Origin: Rebecca billardiae RCC1528
Lineage: Eukaryota > Haptophyta
Length of the DNA: 64,000 bases
Assembly (NCBI GenBank): GCA_965240325.2
Contig: OZ251239.1
Coordinates: 1,550,001-1,614,000, forward strand
Reading direction: 5' to 3'
The notes beneath the pieces were generated by a model. It searched no databases, had not been told where the DNA came from, and worked only from the letters and a program-made list of their open reading frames with translations. Shown here in pieces: positions 38,030 to 48,432 of the stretch; the stretch's first letter is position 1; the number at the start of each line of letters is the position of its first letter. A program made the translations under genes and the position numbers.

Positions 38030-39741
38030 TGGGCAGAGCGCGGCGCCGCAGGAGGCAGAGGCCTCGAGGGCCTCCACCCCCCCGACACCGCGCGCACCCA
38101 AGGCCATGCCCACCCAGCAACCAGCAGGGTGGGAGGGCAGGGAGAAACAACTCCCAGAGGAGGAGCAGCCACCAGCGCAGCGGTGACCAGAGCAGCCACG
38201 CCGGCCGCCGCGCCGCGGGTGCAGCCAGCGAGCGCGGCCGCACCCAGACGCGCATCGCTTGCCAAGCTGCTGAGCCAATCCAGGCCCGCGCCCAATCCGG
38301 GCCTGGCTCGGCTTGACGACCGGAAAACCTCCAGGCAGCCGGACCCTGGCTGCCAGCCCGCCCTCATGAGGGCTACCGGTGAGTTATACCCGCATAACCG
38401 AGCGGTTATACAACCATAACTCACTCGGTAGACCCACATGAGAGTAGATTGAGGTGGGGGCCGCGTTGATAAACGCGTGAGGTGACTAGGTCACACCCCC
38501 GAAGCCGTCCAGGATGCGACGCCGACCAGGAAGGACTCGCCGATGCATTCGAGCAACTACGCCGACAGAAGCCGATGACCGCCTAGACACCGAAGAGGAA
38601 GTACTCGATGGAGCACGTAGACCGCAGGCGCTGGCAGCCGACGCCCCCCCCCAACGCAAGTTTGGGCAGAGCGCGGCGCCGCAGGAGGCAGAGGCCTCGA
38701 GGGCCTCCACCCAGAAGGAGGTGTGGAATGCCACACCCCGCAGGGGTGGTGGCCGGGGGCCCGAAGAGGCCGAGGCCGCCGAAGGAGTAGCGCGAGGACC
38801 GAAGGCGGCAGAGGCCCAGAGGGGCTCCCCGCAGGGTTGTATGAGTAAGGACGATCCAGACGGCATGAGACAGTGGGCACGAAGACATGCGCGGCGGCGG
38901 CGGCGCAGGCGGGAAGCAGGCGCGAGACACGCACGCGTAGCGTCAGATAAGGTAGCAGGTCGCATCCCACACACAGCAGTGCACGGCAGACTGCAGAGGA
39001 GGCGGCAGAGAAGGAGAGAGCAGCACCCACCCGCCAGGCGATGAAGGCAAGCGAGACTGCGAAGCGTGAGAAGATTGCAGACGGGGACGCCTGGGAGCGG
39101 TTCCCAGGCGCCCCCATCGAAAGCAGAGCATGAGAAGATTGCAGACGGGGACGCCTCGAAGCGGTTCCGAGGCGCCCCCATCGAAAGCAGAGCATGAGAA
39201 GATTGCAGACGGGGACGCCTCGAAGCGGTTCCGAGGCGCCCCCATCGAAAGCAGAGCATGAGAAGATAGATTGCAGACGGGGACGCCTCGAAGCGGCTCC
39301 GAGGCGCCCCCATCGAAAGCAGATAGAGCATGAGAAGATTGCAGACGGGGACGCCTCGAAGCGGCTCCGAGGCGCCCCCATCGAAAGCAGAGAGCAAGCA
39401 GGGCAGGTGCACGAGTGGAGAGAGCGAGGGCTGAGGGCGGCCTACCGCCGACGCACACGCACCTGGAAGAAACAACTCCCAGAGGAGGAGCAGCCACCAG
39501 CGCAGCGGTGACCAGAGCAGCCACGCCGGCCGCCGCGCCGCGGGTGCAGCCAGCGAGCGCGGCCGCACCCAGACGCGCATCGCTTGCCAAGCTGCTGAGC
39601 CAATCCAGGCCCGCGCCCAATCCGGGCCTGGCTCGGCTTGACGACCGGAAAACCTCCAGGCAGCCGGACCCTGGCTGCCAGCCCGCCCTCATGAGGGCTA
39701 CCGGTGAGTTATACCCGCATAACCGAGCGGTTATACAACCA
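38030..39741. mobile_element. LTR-like/TRIM-type element with TG...CA terminal repeats
   Basis: The left terminal repeat is 38030-38416 and the right 38663-39741. Both start TGGGCAGAGCGCGGCGCCGC and both end GGTTATACAACCA. The first 50 bp and last 276 bp appear identical, but the right copy has about 690 extra bp including a minisatellite. The internal segment is only about 246 bp and has no gag-pol reading frame, primer-binding site or polypurine tract I can defend, so it would be non-autonomous. No clear target-site duplication: TTATAA on the left versus TAATTA on the right. Confidence 0.6.
39064..39392. repeat. minisatellite, 5 units of about 64-70 bp, each with a hairpin
   Basis: Units read GAGAAGATTGCAGACGGGGA, then CGCCT....AGGCG, then CCCCCATCGAAAGCAGAG. 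The hairpin is GCCTGGGAGCGGTTCCCAGGC in unit 1 and GCCTCGAAGCGGTTCCGAGG in units 2-3, with GGCTCC in units 4-5. Between unit 1 and the others a G-C pair is swapped for C-G, so pairing is kept. Confidence 0.85.
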
Positions 39742-39764
39742 TAATTAATTATTAGTAAACTGTA

Positions 39765-40299
39765 CGCTCGGGTCCGCAGCAGGGTGCTGCAATTGCGGTC
39801 GCTTGCCGTGGGCGTGGTGGTGTGAGAGTGATGGCAGCCCGGGCGCCCGCCCGGGTGCGCCCAGCACGACGAAGCTAGACCGCTGAAACGGACGAGTCTG
39901 TCCGCGGGCGCGGTGCGGCGACGATATCATATCCGATAAGCGCCTCGCTGCGTCGTGCACGCTGAGTCGCGGCTCAGAGCAAGATGCTGAGAGGCGAGTG
40001 CCTGCCACTGCTCGGCATGGCATCACAATTCACATGCGCGGGACCGGTGGTCCAGATTCCAGATCTATTATTAGTGGGTAGACTCCAGACGGACCAGACA
40101 TAACTGCTAACAATTCGCAGTCCTGAGTGCCGCCCAGGCCGGCGGGGCGGCAGCACGGCTCAGCACGAGCACCGACTGGCGGCTGTGACATTTACACCGA
40201 CAGAGTCCGAGCCGGCGTCAAGCGGCGTGGCCGGCGTGAGGGTCGGCGCGGCCCGCGCATCATTCACGACACACCGTGGGCACCGGCTTAGTGCTACTG
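39765..40299. other. interior of the TIR element, no gene
   Basis: No supported coding sequence. It forms the 3' flank of the minus-strand gene at 40300. Confidence 0.5.
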
Positions 40300-41817
40300 C
40301 TACGACCGATGATGAGATGGACTGGCGCGGGCAGCAGCGCCCCTGCCAATCAGCGGAACCGCCGCGGCGCAGTTGAGCGTGCTCAAGGATACGACGTGCG
40401 GCGTATGCGGTCTGTGGCGTTTATTCGATGGCGGCGCCGGTGACGTGGTTGGCGGCGTGGGCGCTGCCGCTGACGGCCCGTTTGATGCCGCGTCGGCGCG
40501 GGCCGGCAGCGGCACGGGCGATGCGTCCCCGCGGGGTGGCGCGAGCTCGTCGGCACACGCGCATGGCAGGCTCGCGCGCCAGCCCGTGCGCAGCTCGACG
40601 CCCGGAGGGGTGCAGGCGCGCAGGGGCCCCGCCTGGCCGGGGAGCGTGCACGCGGGCGTGGCGAGCAGGAGCTCGGCGCGGAGGGCGATGGAGTCGAGGA
40701 TCTGCAGGCTGTCGTAGCCGGCCGTTTGTAGGCAGAGGGCCCAGAGGTGGTCCGCGCCCTGGGGCTCCTTGAAGAGGTTGTGCGCGCGCAGGGCGGCGAA
40801 GTAGGCGGCGCGGAACTCCTCCATCTCTGCCGGGGTGTCGGCCGAGGGGCGCAGGCTCGCGACCGGGCAGTCTCGCACGGGGTGCGCATCGTACCTCGAG
40901 GTGGCCACGGTCGTGCGGCCCAGGTTGACAAAGACGCCCGTGCCGCGGTCGCGAGGCGGGAGCAGGGGCCAGGCCCAGCACCCGTAGCCCCTGCCCTCGA
41001 AATCGGCGGTGGGCTGACGCGCCACCTCCACCCACGCACCCGAAGCGTGTGAGCGCCGCGCGCGCGCGCGCGCGCGGAGCCGCGCTCCAGGGTCACCCGC
41101 GAGGTCCCAGAGGAGGAGGATAAAGGGCGCGTGGGGCAGCGGCCGGGGCGCGTTGGCTGTCGACGCGCGCCCGAAGAGGACCACTGCGTCTCCCGGGCCC
41201 CAGCGCGGCCAACGGGACGCGTTTGTGTTTTGTCGGCCCATCGATGTCGAGCCGTGAGCCGGAGATGCCGCTGTCGTGCCGCCGACGTGCAGCGTGTACC
41301 CCTGCCGCACCACGTCGCCGAGGCTCCAGCCATGGAGGCCATCGAGCGCCGGGTGCCGAATGGGTTCGCGCTCGAGGTCCGCGATCTCCCGGCTGCGCGC
41401 ATCGCTCATATCGAGCCAGCGGGCGCACTGGGCGGAGGGACACGAGGGAGCAATGCTGCGACCCGTCTCGCGCGAGCAGTTCATGTACAGCGGCACGCTC
41501 AGGTTCCATTCGACCGAGCGGTGCGGCGGAAACACGAACGCGCCAAACGACCGGAGGTCCACGGGCAGGGGGATGCCTGCACCTGAGCCTGGCCGTGCGC
41601 TGTACAGCGCGCTCAGGTATGTCGCCCATGGCGACTCGCGGCTCAAGACCACGGGGAGGCGGAGGAGGAAGGATCGCAGCTCTTCCGGATGACAGAGATG
41701 AAAGCACGTGCAGTCATTAGGGACCCGCCGTGCCGTTGAGAGGGCGGGCGCCAGGGCGGCGAGGATCGTGAGGACGAGGCCTCGCCGTGCCCAGGACCGG
41801 GCGGTCGTGGCCGCCAT
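40300..41817 (-). CDS. secreted protein of unknown function
   Basis: 505 aa from ATG 41817, with a signal peptide (RRGLVLTILAALAPALSTA). Protein-like composition holds throughout: a Cys-containing N-terminal part (PNDCTCFHLCHPEELRSFLL, MNCSRETGRSIAPSCPSAQC), ALDGLHGWSLGDVVRQGYTL, FEGRGYGCWAWPLLPPRDRG and TGVFVNLGRTTVATSRYDA, then HNLFKEPQGADHLWALCLQT and YDSLQILDSIALRAELLLAT. The last roughly 90 residues are Pro/Arg/Ala-rich. No catalytic motif is recognised. The start codon lies 24 bp from the right TIR of the surrounding element, so the TIR would supply its promoter region. It is either a captured host gene or a gene next to which TIR copies landed. Confidence 0.65.
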   Translation of the reverse strand: MAATTARSWARRGLVLTILAALAPALSTARRVPNDCTCFHLCHPEELRSFLLRLPVVLSRESPWATYLSALYSARPGSGAGIPLPVDLRSFGAFVFPPHRSVEWNLSVPLYMNCSRETGRSIAPSCPSAQCARWLDMSDARSREIADLEREPIRHPALDGLHGWSLGDVVRQGYTLHVGGTTAASPAHGSTSMGRQNTNASRWPRWGPGDAVVLFGRASTANAPRPLPHAPFILLLWDLAGDPGARLRARARARRSHASGAWVEVARQPTADFEGRGYGCWAWPLLPPRDRGTGVFVNLGRTTVATSRYDAHPVRDCPVASLRPSADTPAEMEEFRAAYFAALRAHNLFKEPQGADHLWALCLQTAGYDSLQILDSIALRAELLLATPACTLPGQAGPLRACTPPGVELRTGWRASLPCACADELAPPRGDASPVPLPARADAASNGPSAAAPTPPTTSPAPPSNKRHRPHTPHVVSLSTLNCAAAVPLIGRGAAARASPSHHRS

Positions 41818-41888
41818 AATTTCGCCCGGGCGGAGATGGCTACAGTTTACTAAGAATAAGAGACGCACACAGCTCAGGCAGGCGAGAT

Positions 41889-42891
41889 TGACGCCCGCCA
41901 ACTGTCACCTGAAGCTTGTGACTCAAACCCGTGAAAGGCGGCACCGTGCCCCCGGTGCCGCTGCGAGCGGACCTCGCGAGCGTCGGTGCGGACGAATACG
42001 GCCCGTGCGCGCGGACGCGACGAGCCTGGTAGTCGACCAAGGTCATACGTAGTCCCCAGGTACGCGTCGGCGGTCGCTCCTCGCCTCTCTCCGCCAACGC
42101 GAGCAGCGCGCGCAAAGGCGTCGCGGCTCGGATGCAACTCGCACCGCGCACGCACGTGCACTGCGCCCACCTGATGACCGTGCAGGACCCAAAATCGTTG
42201 GTGTCGGGTAGGTCTACGGTTACTGCGACCAGGCACGCGCGTGCGCCCGCAACCTGAGGACGTACACTGCCCACGCACGGGCATGACAGAGTGCGTCGAC
42301 ACGCGCAATTCAAACGCAGTCGTGTAGCAGAGCCAACAACTCACTCTAGAGACGCCTCGAGACAGACCACTGAGCGCGGGGAAGACGCATAACATCCATT
42401 TGCACGCTGCCCACCGGGCGCACCAGGGGCTAGAGCGCAGCTCGGCCTCTGGGTGCAGCTTCTCATCCGGCGTGTGCAAGCTGAGTCACGTCGCCGGCGT
42501 CGCACGGCGCCCGCGCTGAGCAACGCGGGTGAGATGAGGTGACGAGCGGCGGCAGAGGGCGGCAGTACACGTGCTCTTGCTCGGCGCACCACGCGCCGCG
42601 CGCGCGGGGACGTCCTCGCGGCCTACGTCGCGTTCTCGCGCGGCGGCGCGACGTGGGAAGGGCGACCCGGACTCAAAGCTCGCAGCGCCCGCGGCAGCGG
42701 CGGCCGCGTCCGGACTCCAGGGATTGCTTAGGAGGCCCCCCCCCCCCTCCTAAGCAATTCGCTTCACGCGTTTGTCTCAGAAGCCTGAAGTTTACTAACG
42801 GAGACGCAGACTACGGGTGGAGACTGGAGATCAAGCCGATCAAGGTTGAAGGTGCGGGTTCTCGGAAGAAGCCCCTTCGGCCCCGGCGCGG
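41889..42891. other. gene-free spacer with a poly-C-loop hairpin
   Basis: No supported gene. The hairpin ATTGCTTAGGAGG (42723-42735) with CCTCCTAAGCAAT (42746-42758) has a loop of ten C residues. Confidence 0.6.
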
Positions 42892-44445
42892 ATGCGCGAC
42901 GCCAAGGCCGGCCTCTGCGCCTGCTGCGTCGGCGCGATCGGGCTCGTGCTCCACGGCGCGCTGGCGACCGTCTCGACGCCCGTGCTCTACAACCACTTCG
43001 CCGCCCTCTGGTTTGCCGCGCTCCTCGTGCTCGCCGGCAGCGACGTCGCGCTCACGAGCGTGGCCGGCGCCGCGCGCTCGCGCTCGCGCGCCGCCTACTT
43101 TGGCGCGTGCGCGTGCGCGTGCGCGGTCGCGGCCGTATGCTATGCGATCGACCTGCGCTTCGACATCACCGCGTGGGCGCTGCTGCAGCTCGCCCTCCTC
43201 GCCGCCGCCGCGCGTTCGGCTGCGCTCGGCAGCGCGCCGCCGGCCGCCGGGGCGACGAGCTCGGCCGGCATGTCCGACCTGCACGCGCGGACGGATCAGC
43301 CGGCGCGGGCGCGCCCGCGGCTCCGCGCGTGCTTGCACACGAGCCTGCGCGGCGCCCACCTCCTCCTGCTCCTCGTCCTCGCGTACGGCAGCGTGATCGC
43401 GGCGTACGCCAAGGGTGCGCACCCGGCCGAGGGCGAGGTGGCGAGCGTCGACGCGGGCGGCGGCCGCGCGCTGCGGCTGCACTACCACTGCGTGGGCCCG
43501 GCGCGTGGGTCGGGGGCGCCCGGCGTGGCGGGCTCGGCGCCGCCCATTTGGATCGCCTCCTCGCCCGCGCACGGCGTCGCCGACTTCCTCGGCCTGCAGC
43601 ACTTCCTCAGCGCGCGCGGCTGGCGCGCATGCAGTTTCGACCCGCCCGGCTTCGACCACTCGAGCCGCGAGCACGGCGCCTTCCACGCGCTGCAGGCGTA
43701 CCTGCCGCCGCTCGTGCGCGCGGTGGAGGGCGAGGGCGCGCGCGTCGTCCTGGCCGCGTGGGGCGGAGGCGGCTCGGGCGTCGCCGCCGTCGCCAAGGCG
43801 GGCTCGCTCCCGCTCGCCGCCGTGGTGTTCATCGCCGTCTCTCCGCCCGACCTCGAGTGGACGGCGCAGCAGCGCGCGCGCGGCCTCACCGACGCGCAGA
43901 CGGAGGCGTACCGGGAGGCGCAGCTCGCCGCGCGCGAGAGCCTCGCGCGCACGATCCTCGGGCTCGCCGTGCCGTGGGGGCTGATGCCCGCCTTCGTGCC
44001 GCTCCTGCCGCCGCCGCCGCGCTTCCACCCGCAGGCCAAGTACGGCGCACTGCGCGTCGCGGCGTGGCGGCCGAGCATGTGGGTAAGCCAGTACTGGGGC
44101 ATCCGCCACATGCGCCGGAGCGCGCCGGCGGACGACCCGCTGTACGCGGTGGGCGCGCTGCCCAGTGCGGTGCCGCTCGCGGCCGTGCTGTGCAGGCTGA
44201 GCGGCGAGCAGCCCTGCGCGCGCCGAGCGCCAGGCCGCGACCTCGAGGGCGCCGCGTGCGCCGAGGCCAAGCTGCGCGCGGGGCACGAGCTCAGCGAGCA
44301 GCAGCGGCTGGCGCGCAGGCTCGACCGCGGCGCGCGGCTCCTGTACAACACGGCCGATCACTGCAGCCTCGCACTGCCGGTGGAGGAGCCCAAGTGGACG
44401 GCCAACGCCGTCAGCGGCGCGCTCGAGGAGCTGCTGTCGCGCTGA
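42892..44445 (+). CDS. membrane-anchored alpha/beta-hydrolase-like protein, probably without the catalytic serine
   Basis: 517 aa from ATG 42892, no intron. The N-terminal 170 residues contain about four hydrophobic helices (ACCVGAIGLVLHGALATVST, FAALWFAALLVLAGSDVAL, ALLQLALLAAAA, HLLLLLVLAYGSVIAAYA). From about residue 185 an alpha/beta-hydrolase fold is suggested by PIWIASSPAHGVADFLGLQH, SARGWRACSFDPPGFDHSS, VVLAAWGGGGSGVAAVAKAG and VVFIAVSPPDLEW. The segment that aligns with the nucleophile elbow (GxSxG) reads WGGGGSG, so the nucleophile is a glycine unless the Ser two positions on substitutes. No convincing acid/His pair was assigned. It may be a non-catalytic member or a receptor-like relative. 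Confidence 0.6.
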   Translation: MRDAKAGLCACCVGAIGLVLHGALATVSTPVLYNHFAALWFAALLVLAGSDVALTSVAGAARSRSRAAYFGACACACAVAAVCYAIDLRFDITAWALLQLALLAAAARSAALGSAPPAAGATSSAGMSDLHARTDQPARARPRLRACLHTSLRGAHLLLLLVLAYGSVIAAYAKGAHPAEGEVASVDAGGGRALRLHYHCVGPARGSGAPGVAGSAPPIWIASSPAHGVADFLGLQHFLSARGWRACSFDPPGFDHSSREHGAFHALQAYLPPLVRAVEGEGARVVLAAWGGGGSGVAAVAKAGSLPLAAVVFIAVSPPDLEWTAQQRARGLTDAQTEAYREAQLAARESLARTILGLAVPWGLMPAFVPLLPPPPRFHPQAKYGALRVAAWRPSMWVSQYWGIRHMRRSAPADDPLYAVGALPSAVPLAAVLCRLSGEQPCARRAPGRDLEGAACAEAKLRAGHELSEQQRLARRLDRGARLLYNTADHCSLALPVEEPKWTANAVSGALEELLSR

Positions 44446-47168
44446 CCGAGGCAGCGACCACTACAGCCTCTGCCGAGAGATGACACCGTGCGGGCGCCGG
44501 CCGCGCCGCCGCGGGCTCGGCCCTCAGCCCTCAGGCGCCCTCGGCGGGCTTGATTCCGTCACGGGTGCGGCTCCGATACCCGACGCGGTCACTCGCTGAC
44601 TCCGCGCCGCGGGGCCCGGGATGATGCGGCGCCCGCGGCTGCAGACTCTCCGATCCGCGCCTGGATTAGTGAGACGGCCAGTACGGACTGAGCGCGCGGC
44701 GGATCGAAGCAAAACGACGACGACACTCGTATCGTGGCGAGCGAACGTGCGCGTATAGCACAGCTGCTCTACACACGGGCTCGGTTCGGCCGCGTCACTG
44801 CATGTGGCGCTATTGCGCGCGCATGTTGTAGGGCGTGACGGCGAGTCGGCTGAGGCAGCCGCCCGCCCGGGCGCCCGCGGCGGCCATCGTCGTTTGAACG
44901 CGCTCATCAACTTTGATCACATATGGGGGTACGCCGGCCTTTCTCGGTGACGATAGATACTGCTATGATATGGCGGGCCGTAGGTCCGCCCCTTGTAGTG
45001 CCCGGGAAAAAGATAAGAAAAAGAAAAAGAAAAAAGAAAATCGCCTCGCAAAGAAAAGAAAATCGCCTCGCTCACTGCCGGGTCGCTTCGCTCACTACCG
45101 GGCGCCCTCGCAGCTCCCACTGGGGACGCTCGGCCGAAAAAGAGTTGCGTCATGGCGCGGAGCGCATGGGCGGCGCGCGCCAAATCCAACGCCGGCGCGG
45201 ACATCGTGAGAGGACTCCCGAGGGGGGTTTTCGCCCGATTTGCGATTGCTGCCCTCGTCGTCTCGCGTGCAGGTCGAACGGGGGCGAAATCGACGCGTTT
45301 GGAGCGGTACGCTCGGCGCGTCGACACGATCGTGCGACCTGGGGCGGTCCTCGCCTGACTTGCACGTCGAGCGCTCGCACCGGCCATAGTAGCAAGCGCT
45401 GCGCATGACAGCCACCTCGCGTGATCCACCGTCGCGCGTCGGGCTCGGTGCGAGAAAGCCCTCATCACGAGGCGTCTCGCGGGCGGGAAGCGCCATCGCA
45501 CGCGACGCAAGATTTGGCGCGGCCTTCTGAACTCGATCGCCGGAATCCGCGCACCGGACTGTCGCGTGCCACAACTTCTCAAGGAACGGGCGCATGCAAA
45601 TCCGTTTGCGTACAAGACCCGGTAGCGATCATCTTTCGCGATCGCGGCCAAAGATCGCTCAACCCACGTCCGGCCTGCATTGCGTCGACGGTGGCCAATG
45701 CGACGGAGGCGCAGCGCAAAGCGGCGTACGAGGCGCACCGCACGCACCTGCTGGGTCTGCCGCCGTGGCAGGAATCGCGTCTTCGCGAGTCGACGACTGA
45801 GGCGACAGCGCGATACAACCGTTCCAGGGCGCTCACTCGCAAAGAGATGCAACGTCGCGCGTGCAAGATCGCCGCGCCATCCTCCACCATGGCACGGGCG
45901 CTGCGGGACGAGGCCGACGTCGTGAAGCCAGTGGCACATGCGCTGCGCTTCATGTGCCTGCTCGAGCAGCTCGTGCCCACCCTCGCCATCGCGAGTGGCA
46001 CACGCTCTCGCACTGCGCGCGCGCGCACCACCGAGAGCTCCTGATACCGCCGAACGTGCGAGTGCCGGACCTGGCGCGCGGAGCGGCGAGCGCCGACGAG
46101 CGCGTGCCCGGTGCGGACATTGGCATCCTGGCGACACACGATCTCAGCTAAATCAACATAGAGAGACAGAGAGACAGAGAGACAGAATTCGGTAGGATGC
46201 ACTAACTTCCGGACGACCTGAACAAATGAATCATGACATCACACTCCGCCACAACTTGAACTGTTTTCGTGTTTAGCTCCAAGAACAAACCGTCACCGTC
46301 AGGCGTACATGAGCACGCCGCCGTCGCACGGCAATCAGTTGGCAGTGCGTGCGCGCAGTCGAAGGCTCCGCGGGCACGATGACGAGTAGCGCAGTGGGTG
46401 CACGAATACACGCGCAATCACACTGTCGGTGAGCTCGCACCAGAGTCATCTGTCGCGTTATTATTCGTCAGTGCCGTCGGGTAGCTCACCATCATCTGTA
46501 TGTCGCATTGTTATTATTCGTCATCCTGCCCGTCAATCCGCTAAAAGACGCGAACCCGCTGGGGAAATATTGCGACAGCACTGGCACGGCCCGCCGACCC
46601 CCCCGCCCGCCAGGGCAGAGTTTATTCTCATATTATTTTCTGCTTCCACCGCCCACTAATATAAAGGCCGAGTGATTGATGCGGATTATTAGCAGCCGTG
46701 CCAGCTGCTACTAGCCTAGCCCCGGAAGCGTCAGTCGTGCCTTAATTAGCACAGGCGGACCGTGGCCCCATCGGCGGCGGCAGCGGCCACCTGACGCCGC
46801 GCGACCATGCGACGCGTCTGTCTGTGTTGATCACTCCGTCGGAACCTGCATCAGCCTCAGGTCTGGCAGCCGATGCGACCGGATCCGCTGCACTGTCGCA
46901 CTGGCACGAGCCGCCGCCCTCGCTTCTAGGCCGCGCGCGCCGCTCTCTGCGGCCGCGTCGCGGGTCGGATGGAGTGGCGCGCCCGGGGCGCACGCACCGC
47001 GCTCGCTCGCACCCTGGCGAGCCGAGCGCGGGCGGCTCGGGATAAATAGCCACGCGGCTTCTCGGCCGCTGCCGCGCGGACGGCGGGCAGCGCGCCGCCG
47101 AGTCGTCGCGTGTGTTTGAGCCTCTGGGGTCCGGAGTCCTCGGGGCGGGGAGGGTGCGCGGCACAGGC
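44446..47168. other. 2.7-kb region with no firm gene
   Basis: It contains an A/G-rich run (45009-45065: AAAAAGATAAGAAAAAGAAA), a CAGAGAGA simple repeat (46161-46187) and a possible gene relic at 45690-46153. The 406-codon minus-strand frame across 44917-46137 is Arg-rich with no signature and is judged a GC-driven open frame. Confidence 0.45.
45690..46153 (+). pseudogene. possible degraded coding fragment
   Basis: TVANATEAQRKAAYEAHRTH, LLGLPPWQESRLRESTTEAT and MARALRDEADVVKPVAHALR have natural amino-acid use. After about 46000 the coding-like sequence continues in another frame (HCARAHHRELLIPPNVRVPD, VPGADIGILATHDLS). No family or start could be assigned; the frame change suggests a relic. 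Confidence 0.25.
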
Positions 47169-48432
47169 CTATCCCTTCTTGCCCCACCAGCACGACGGCC
47201 GCGCGTTTCCGAGCGCGTAGCTCTTCTTCTCGTCCGAGACGCGCAGCATCACCTTGACCACCTCCTTCTTCTTCTCCGTCGCCACCTCGAGCGCCTTCCC
47301 TTCCCACCAGCAGTCGTCCTCAAACACCTCGATCAGCTCGCCCTTGGTCGGCTTCCACTTGGGGCCGCCGCTCTTGGGCTGCTTCGGTCGCAAGCGGCCG
47401 AGCTCGATGCCCGACTCGGTCAGCTTCTTCTTCCCGTCCATGAAGTCGTCGAACTCGACGTCGTACCGCCCGGCCTTGCTCACCTTGGTCACCTGCGCGC
47501 GCGCGAGCGGCGGCGCGCGGCGGCACGGGCGGCGCGCGCGCTGAGCCGCGCCGCGCGCCGTGCTGGCCGAGCTTCCGCGCCCGCCCTCTCCGCCCCCGCG
47601 CCACGCGCACGCTCCCGCGCTCTCCCGCTCGCTCCCGCTCGCTCTGTGTGCGTGGCGCACCTTGGCGGGCGCCCAGCTGTACTCAAAGCCGTCCGACTCG
47701 CCCAGCACCTCGACCGACGCGCCGACCGCGTACTTGCCCGAGGAGGGCGCCATCTTGACGAGCTTCGACTTCATGTACTCGTCGATGAGCGTGTCGTCGA
47801 GGATGTGCGCCTCCGGCTCCCACGTGTTCTCGCGCGGGTTCAGTCCGGTCCACTTGATGAGGAACTCGGTCTCGCCCGCCTTGTTGGCCTTCACGCCGAC
47901 GATCCGCTCAACCTTGCGCACCTCCTCCTCCTTCTCCGCCTTGGGCGAGGCCTTCTTCTTGGACGAGGCGGGCGAGGCCTTGGACGCAGCCGCGGGCTTG
48001 CTCGCCGCCTTCGGCGCGGGCGACACCTTCGTCTCCTTGGCCTTGGCGGCCTTGGGCGCGGGCGCCGCCTTGGGCGCGGCCGCCTGCGCGCGCGAGCGCG
48101 CGCGTGCGCGCGCAGCGGCGGCGGCGCGGCCGTCAGCGCGCGAGGGCCGGCCAGACGGCCGAGCGTGCGCGAGGCACTCGCGCGCCGGAGCGCACCTGCT
48201 TCGGCTTCTTCGCCGCAGGCGCCGGCGCCGCGGTCGGAGCGGGCCGCTTCTTCGCGGCCTCGGATTTCGTGGCCCCATCTGGCTTGGGCTTGGGCTTCGG
48301 GCCCGGCTTCGCCCTCGGAGGCAGCTCGACCTCCTGGTCGGGATGCTCGATGCGCTGCTGCGCCATCATCACCACCTTGTCCATCTGCGTCGCCGTGAAC
48401 TTCTTCGGCATCACTGCCGCGGGCGGGGCCAT
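47169..48432 (-). CDS. chromodomain protein with Agenet/Tudor-like C-terminal domains
   Basis: Exons 48432-48196, 48083-47661 and 47492-47169 (introns 112 and 168 nt, donors GTGCGC, acceptors GCGCAG, phase 0) give 327 aa. The N terminus (MPKKFTATQMDKVVMMAQQR) is followed by basic Lys/Pro/Ala tails (PRAKPGPKPKPKPDG) like nuclear DNA-binding linkers. The chromodomain reads VERIVGVKANKAGETEFLIK-WTGLNPRENTWEPEAHILDD, with the aromatic W and the ENTWEP signature. It is followed by an Agenet/Tudor-like barrel (YAVGASVEVLGESDGFEYSW ... KAGRYDVEFDDF) and a second similar unit (KPTKGELIEVFEDDCWWEGK). A reader of methylated histone or of RNA is likely; the mark is not predictable. Confidence 0.85.

Larger units (their letters stand above)
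37999..41888. mobile_element. TIR element of the 7.46-kb MITE family, enclosing a gene and split by an LTR-like insertion
   Basis: The left TIR begins at 37999 (CGCCTGCCTGAGC then GTGTGCGTCTCTTAT) and its inner end (TATTAGTAAACTGTAC) is found only at 39750-39764, with the LTR-like element between. The right TIR is 41841-41888 in inverted orientation. Without the insertion the element would be about 2.2 kb and would carry the secreted-protein gene at 40300-41817. Alternatively the two TIRs may belong to separate relics. Confidence 0.5.

Noticed and set aside
38030-38439. Extension of the methyltransferase reading frame upstream into the LTR-like repeat
   Set aside because: The frame is open by composition; the methyltransferase N terminus continues in another frame ending at ATG 37958, and the LTR repeats elsewhere without the gene.
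39064-39392. Array resembling a CRISPR because of regular repeats with palindromes
   Set aside because: The units are contiguous near-identical minisatellite repeats with no unique spacers, in a eukaryotic LTR-like element.
44917-46137. 406-codon minus-strand frame
   Set aside because: Arg-rich, no signature, spans a simple repeat; judged a chance open frame.
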